DNA of 64,000 bases from Microbacterium fluvii (lineage in GTDB: Bacteria > Actinomycetota > Actinomycetes > Actinomycetales > Microbacteriaceae), in assembly GCF_025515205.1 (NCBI RefSeq), contig NZ_JAOPFX010000001.1, positions 930,001-994,000 of the forward strand. Direction: 5' to 3'. This document shows positions 60,512 to 64,000 of this stretch, piece after piece; position 1 is the stretch's first letter, and each line of letters begins with the position of its first letter. The notes under the pieces were generated by a model. That model was not told the origin of the DNA and did no database searches. It was given only the letters and a program-made list of their open reading frames with translations. The position numbers and the translations under genes are program-made.

Positions 60512-61207
60512 ATGCCGCATCTCCGCACACGCATCGGCGCCCTGGCCGCCATCGTCACCGCCGGTGTTCTGCTGCTGGCAGGCTGCCAGGCGACCGCAGA
60601 CGCCGAGCCCACCGAGAGCCAGGCGGTCGTCGCGCCCGCCGGCACCGATTCGTTCGCCCTCACGGCGGGCGACGGGCCGGTGGTCATCGACCAGTGGACC
60701 GACATGTCGTGCCCGCACTGCCAGAGCCTCGAAGCCGAGATCGGCGACGACCTCACCCAATGGGTCGCCGACGGCGAGGTGACGCTCAACCTGCACGTGG
60801 TCAATTACGTCAGCGAGAAGCGCGGCGACACCACCGACTGGTCGACCCGCGCCGCGAACGCGCTGGCCGCCGTGGTGGATGCCGGCCAATCCGACGTGCT
60901 GCCCGCGTTCTATGCGCTGCTGCAGCAGAACCAGGTCACCGAGGCCGGCGCGCCCACCGACGACGACATCCTGGCCATGGCCGCCGAGGCCGGCGTGACC
61001 GCCGACATCTCGGAGGCGGTGACCGAGCAGCGCTTCGCGGCCTGGGTGACGGCATCCAACGACTACTGGGTGGGCCGCACGATCGAGGGCACCGATGAGA
61101 CCATCACGGGCGTTCCGACGCTCGTGGTCGCAGGATCCGTCTTCGAGATCCTCGGCGACGGCACGGATGCCGCGCGCCTTTCCGACGCCGTCGCCGCCGC
61201 GCAGTAG
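60512..61207 (+). CDS. DsbA-like thioredoxin-fold lipoprotein
   Basis: 231 residues. The N-terminal signal ends with lipobox LLAGC, and then DQWTDMSCPHCQSLEAEIG gives the CPHC redox motif. ITGVPTLVVAG supplies the cis-proline. An extracytoplasmic thiol-disulfide oxidoreductase for envelope proteins, similar to DsbA/MDSA lipoproteins of actinobacteria. ATG 60512 is the start that gives a proper signal peptide. Confidence 0.87.
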   Translation: MPHLRTRIGALAAIVTAGVLLLAGCQATADAEPTESQAVVAPAGTDSFALTAGDGPVVIDQWTDMSCPHCQSLEAEIGDDLTQWVADGEVTLNLHVVNYVSEKRGDTTDWSTRAANALAAVVDAGQSDVLPAFYALLQQNQVTEAGAPTDDDILAMAAEAGVTADISEAVTEQRFAAWVTASNDYWVGRTIEGTDETITGVPTLVVAGSVFEILGDGTDAARLSDAVAAAQ

Positions 61208-61230
61208 CCCTCAACGGGGCCGCCCCCTCC

Positions 61231-61377
61231 CGCAATGTGGCACCTTCGGTCGTCTGCCGTGCCCGTGGGCGACCAGATCTGCCAAGTTGCGGAGGCAGCT
61301 GGACGAGACACCCATGCGCAATGTGGCACCCCTGGTCGCTCGCGCGGGGCGAAGGCGACTGGAGGTGCCACATTGCG
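61231..61377. repeat. tandem palindromic repeat units
   Basis: CGCAATGTGGCACC occurs at 61231-61244 and 61317-61330. Its complement GGTGCCACATTGCG is at 61364-61377, and a degenerate complement TGCCAAGTTGCG is near 61280. This gives two adjacent imperfect stem units of about 60 nt, between the convergent DsbA-like and beta-helix genes. Confidence 0.7.
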
Positions 61378-61398
61378 GTGAGGGGCGGATGCCGGGGG

Positions 61399-63162
61399 TC
61401 AGGGCTGCTGACCGCCGCCGGGGCCGCCGCCCTGGTCGCCGCCGCCCTGACCGCCGCCCATGCCTCCGGCGATCGCGGTGCCTTCGGTGACGGTCGAGGC
61501 GGTCGAGCCGTTCACGACCACGTTGTACTCCGCGCCGTCACTCACATCGGCCGACGAGAAGACGACCGAGCCGTACTGCTTGGGCGAGGTGATGGTGGCG
61601 AGCACCGTGCCCGACGAGTCGGTGATCTGGATCTCGTCGCCCGCGGAACCGCTCACGGTCGCGGCGACCCAGCCCTGCGTCGAATCCTCTCCGGGGCTCT
61701 CGGCCATGCCCGAGCTGCCGATCGCGATGAGCGTGCCGCCGGTGACGGTGATGCCGCCGTTGGAATCCAGCGCCCCGTTGCCGTCGTTGGTGGGCCCGTA
61801 GACGGTGATGTCGCCGCCCGAGATGGTCAGCGACCCGTTCGAGTCGAGGCCGTCGCCGCCCGCGTCGACGACGAGCGTGCCGCCGCTGATCACGAGCGTC
61901 TCACCGGTGTCCTGCATGCCTCCGCCCCCGCCGCCGCCGTCGGTCGACTCCGAGTTGCCGGCGGCGTTGACGCCGTCGTCGGCGGCGGTCACCGAGATGT
62001 CGCCGCCCGAGATGGCGATGTCGACGCCCTCCAGGCCCTCTTCGGACTGCGAGACCGTGACCGACCCGTCGCGGATCTCGAGGGCCTGCTCGGCGTGGAT
62101 GCCGTCATCGCCGGCGGCGACGGTGATCGTGCTCCCGCCGATGCCGATCGACCCGTCGGAGTGCAGCGCGTCGTCGGCCGCGTCGACCGAGAGCGTGCCG
62201 CCCTCCACGACGATGACGACGCCGGCCGACACGCCCTTGGGCGACTCGTCGGTGCCGACCTCGGCATCTGCGCCGGAGCCCGCGGTCACGTCGATCGTGC
62301 CCCCGGTGATCACGACGTCGGTCGCGGCGGCGAACCCGTCGTCGCCGGCGTCGATCGTGACGGTGCCGTCTTCGACCACGATGTAGCCGCGGGTGGTGTC
62401 CTCGTCCTGGTCGCTCTTGAGGCCGTCGCCTGCGGCGGTGACCGACACGGTGCCGCCCTCGATCACGAGGGAGTCCTTGCCTCGGAGCCCGTCGTCGGCC
62501 GCATCGACCGTGATCGTGCCCGAGAGGATCGCCAGGTCGTCGGTCGAGGTGATGCCGTCGTTGCCGTTGCCGGTGACCTCCAGCGACCCGCTGCCGGTGA
62601 TGGTCAGGTCGGCGTCGGAGTAGATCGCGGCGTTGGCGTCGGCCGAGTCGTCGTACGACGCGGCATCCGACACGGAGTTGGTCGAGCCCTCGGCGAGCGA
62701 GATCACCACGTCGTCGGCGGCGACCACCTCGATGGCGGCACCGGAGGCGTTGTCGACCTCGGCGTCGTCGAGGATGAGCACGACCAGTGCATCGTCGGGG
62801 GCGTCGACCACGATCTGGCCGGCGAGGGTGCCGGTCACCCGGTAGACCCCGGCGGCGGTGATCGTCACGGTCGATCCGTCGACGCTCACGCCGTCGGCCG
62901 AGGTCGTGGCCGTCGATCCGCTCAGTGTGATGTCCTGCGCATCGCTCTCGGACCACTCGTCGTCTCGCACGACACTCGAGTCCTCGTTGGCGGCCAGCAC
63001 CGCCTCGGCGGTCAGGTCGGAGTCGACGACAGCGGCGGTCTGGGTCGAGCTGTCGGAGCCCGACGACGAGCCGGTGGAGGCCGAGTCGACGGCGCAGCCG
63101 GCCAGGACGACGGCGGCGAGGGTCAGAGGGACGGCGGACAGGATCAGGCGGCGGTTGCGCAT
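61399..63162 (-). CDS. carbohydrate-binding (Cthe_2159-like) beta-helix lipoprotein
   Basis: 587 residues. Signal plus lipobox VLAGC, a Ser/Thr linker, then about ten irregular repeats of the type ISGGTITVDAADDGLxS (for example LTITGSGSLEVTGNGNDGI, VEGGTLSVDAADDALHSDG) predicting a right-handed beta-helix. Gly-rich segments end the protein (GGGQGGG type). Relatives bind polygalacturonate-like polysaccharides and calcium. It overlaps the VTC gene by 19 nt, placing it in the same operon. Confidence 0.85.
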   Translation of the reverse strand: MRNRRLILSAVPLTLAAVVLAGCAVDSASTGSSSGSDSSTQTAAVVDSDLTAEAVLAANEDSSVVRDDEWSESDAQDITLSGSTATTSADGVSVDGSTVTITAAGVYRVTGTLAGQIVVDAPDDALVVLILDDAEVDNASGAAIEVVAADDVVISLAEGSTNSVSDAASYDDSADANAAIYSDADLTITGSGSLEVTGNGNDGITSTDDLAILSGTITVDAADDGLRGKDSLVIEGGTVSVTAAGDGLKSDQDEDTTRGYIVVEDGTVTIDAGDDGFAAATDVVITGGTIDVTAGSGADAEVGTDESPKGVSAGVVIVVEGGTLSVDAADDALHSDGSIGIGGSTITVAAGDDGIHAEQALEIRDGSVTVSQSEEGLEGVDIAISGGDISVTAADDGVNAAGNSESTDGGGGGGGMQDTGETLVISGGTLVVDAGGDGLDSNGSLTISGGDITVYGPTNDGNGALDSNGGITVTGGTLIAIGSSGMAESPGEDSTQGWVAATVSGSAGDEIQITDSSGTVLATITSPKQYGSVVFSSADVSDGAEYNVVVNGSTASTVTEGTAIAGGMGGGQGGGDQGGGPGGGQQP

Positions 63163-63947
63163 GACTCCTCCTCAAGGGTCAGGGGGCGGGCGTCGTGGAA
63201 CGAGGTGCGCAGCAGGCGCGCCCATTTGTTGTGGGGGAGGCCCGGATGCAGGGCCGCCATGCCGGTGGCGTACTTGCTCACCGATGCGGGCCGGTGACCG
63301 CAGCGCCACAGCATCCGATCGATGCGCGAGGCGGATGCCGGCGACTTGGTCTCGACGATCGCGAGGTGCGGCAGCTCGAACCCGCTGCCGTCGATGTCGA
63401 TCCACTGCAGATCGGTATCGATCGTCGCCCTGCCGGTGCCGTCGGCGGCCAGCAGCGTGGCGCGGCGGTAGCGGGTCGTGAGCGTCGGCAGCAGGTCGTC
63501 GGCGCGGTCGGCGGCCACGCCGATCGTGTCGAACGCGGCGGCGACCTCGTCGCGGGCGTCGTCGGTGAGCACGTCGACCAGCTCGGGGTCGTATTCGGTG
63601 CGCTCTTTGACCGTCGTGCCTCGGGCGCCCTTGGTCTTGATCTCGAGGAACGAGGTGCCCACGTCGAGGTAACTGCGGGTGCGCAGCTTGAACCGGCGGC
63701 GCCGAGGCTGGGCGGCCATGCGGTAGCTCAGCAGGTCGGGGGTGTCGAAATAGACCGAGGCGTAGCCGAATCGGCGGGCACCGTCGATCTCGAGCACGCG
63801 AGCCGGCTCGTCGATCGCGCCGAGGATGGCGTCGAGCTCACCGCGCGGCACGAGGTACTTTCGGTCGACCCGGGTGAGCAGGCCCGCCTCGCTGACGAGC
63901 TCGTCGAGTGCGACGGGGGCGAAGCGCTCGAGGGCATCGGCGGTCAT
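63144..63947 (-). CDS. VTC-domain (polyphosphate polymerase-like) protein
   Basis: 267 residues with the tunnel-fold basic motifs: LLTRVDRKYLVPRGEL, SVYFDTPDLLSYRMAAQPRRRRFKLRTRSY, FLEIKTKG and IVETKSPASAS. In eukaryotic VTC4 these residues hold polyphosphate; the bacterial stand-alone function is not established. ATG 63947 overlaps the stop of the upstream partial gene (ATGA). Confidence 0.87.
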   Translation of the reverse strand: MTADALERFAPVALDELVSEAGLLTRVDRKYLVPRGELDAILGAIDEPARVLEIDGARRFGYASVYFDTPDLLSYRMAAQPRRRRFKLRTRSYLDVGTSFLEIKTKGARGTTVKERTEYDPELVDVLTDDARDEVAAAFDTIGVAADRADDLLPTLTTRYRRATLLAADGTGRATIDTDLQWIDIDGSGFELPHLAIVETKSPASASRIDRMLWRCGHRPASVSKYATGMAALHPGLPHNKWARLLRTSFHDARPLTLEEESCATAA

Positions 63948-64000
63948 CGCACGGCTCCTTCGGTGACGGCGCGGCGAGCGCCGACGCCGACCTTGTAGCG
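63944..64000 (-). CDS. C-terminal end of a DUF4956-type membrane protein (partial)
   Basis: Only the last 18 codons are in the window: RYKVGVGARRAVTEGAVR then TGA, overlapping the VTC start by 4 nt. The YKVGVGARR ending and the position upstream of VTC and beta-helix genes fit the DUF4956 membrane protein usually found in this cluster; the identity is inferred from context. Confidence 0.5.
   Translation of the reverse strand, partial: RYKVGVGARRAVTEGAVR

Noticed and set aside
61237..63297. 686-codon + strand frame
   Set aside because: Antisense shadow of the repetitive beta-helix lipoprotein; it has no signal or domain features and crosses the repeat units.
1..64000. CRISPR arrays, rRNA genes, insertion sequences
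   Set aside because: No regularly spaced direct repeats, rRNA sequence or transposase-like frame was seen anywhere in the window.

Overview
The window is a chromosomal segment of a high-GC actinobacterium, most likely a member of the Microbacteriaceae (Microbacterium-like). The basis is the GC-rich third codon positions, frequent GTG starts, many start codons lying 6-7 nt after a TANNNT -10 box (leaderless mRNAs), an actinobacterial LexA box, and the imuA'-imuB-dnaE2 mutasome. The genus is inference; no marker gene fixes it. LAYOUT. 1-12.3 kb is core-like: the 3' part of an M23 peptidase gene, a candidate structured RNA with a terminator, an HNH nuclease, a divergent MarR/EamA pair sharing a double operator, the SOS mutasome, an amidase-like secreted protein, pyruvate:quinone oxidoreductase (poxB), a cysteine-free HesB-like protein and tRNA-Arg(CCU). 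12.3-17.7 kb is an accessory island beside that tRNA. It holds DUF3223 and DUF3644 proteins, an unknown HEPN-like protein, a gene broken by an amber codon, and a scar joining the C-terminal pieces of an acyl-CoA ligase and a TetR regulator. 17.7-28 kb holds a YhgE/DUF3533-type exporter with its TetR regulator, then a catabolic-looking cluster: TetR, FAD monooxygenase, amidohydrolase, a membrane-fused BBE-type oxidase and two alpha/beta hydrolases. Two of its promoters carry the same dyad, GCTAC-N3-GTAGC. 28-37.2 kb is a mosaic of small accessory genes separated by a short same-orientation repeat (consensus TGCCCGYNNRSGGATCS). It includes an XRE/ImmA regulator pair divergent from a three-gene operon of unknown function, a frameshifted gyrase-like gene, a possible RHH/toxin remnant and a nucleoside deaminase. 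37.2-64 kb is mostly metabolic and stress genes in short units: PfpI/TetR/NAD(P)-binding protein, a frameshifted FetB-like permease, a glsA-MFS-SLC13 operon, PAP2, SDR/TetR with paired operators, DUF4386/TetR with two perfect GTATAC-N3-GTATAC operators, RibD-C/MmcQ/VOC proteins, VIT1/CCC1, a three-domain phosphotransferase-aminotransferase, a DsbA-like lipoprotein, and a beta-helix lipoprotein/VTC-domain/DUF4956-type cluster that runs off the right edge. HOW IT WORKS TOGETHER. Regulation is local: nine one-component regulator genes lie next to their likely targets, with dyads visible between them. The mutasome is the clearest functional unit (DNA damage, LexA release, ImuA'/ImuB/DnaE2 translesion synthesis). 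The least understood units are the repeat-separated mosaic, the XRE/ImmA-controlled trio and the oxidase cluster at 20-28 kb.
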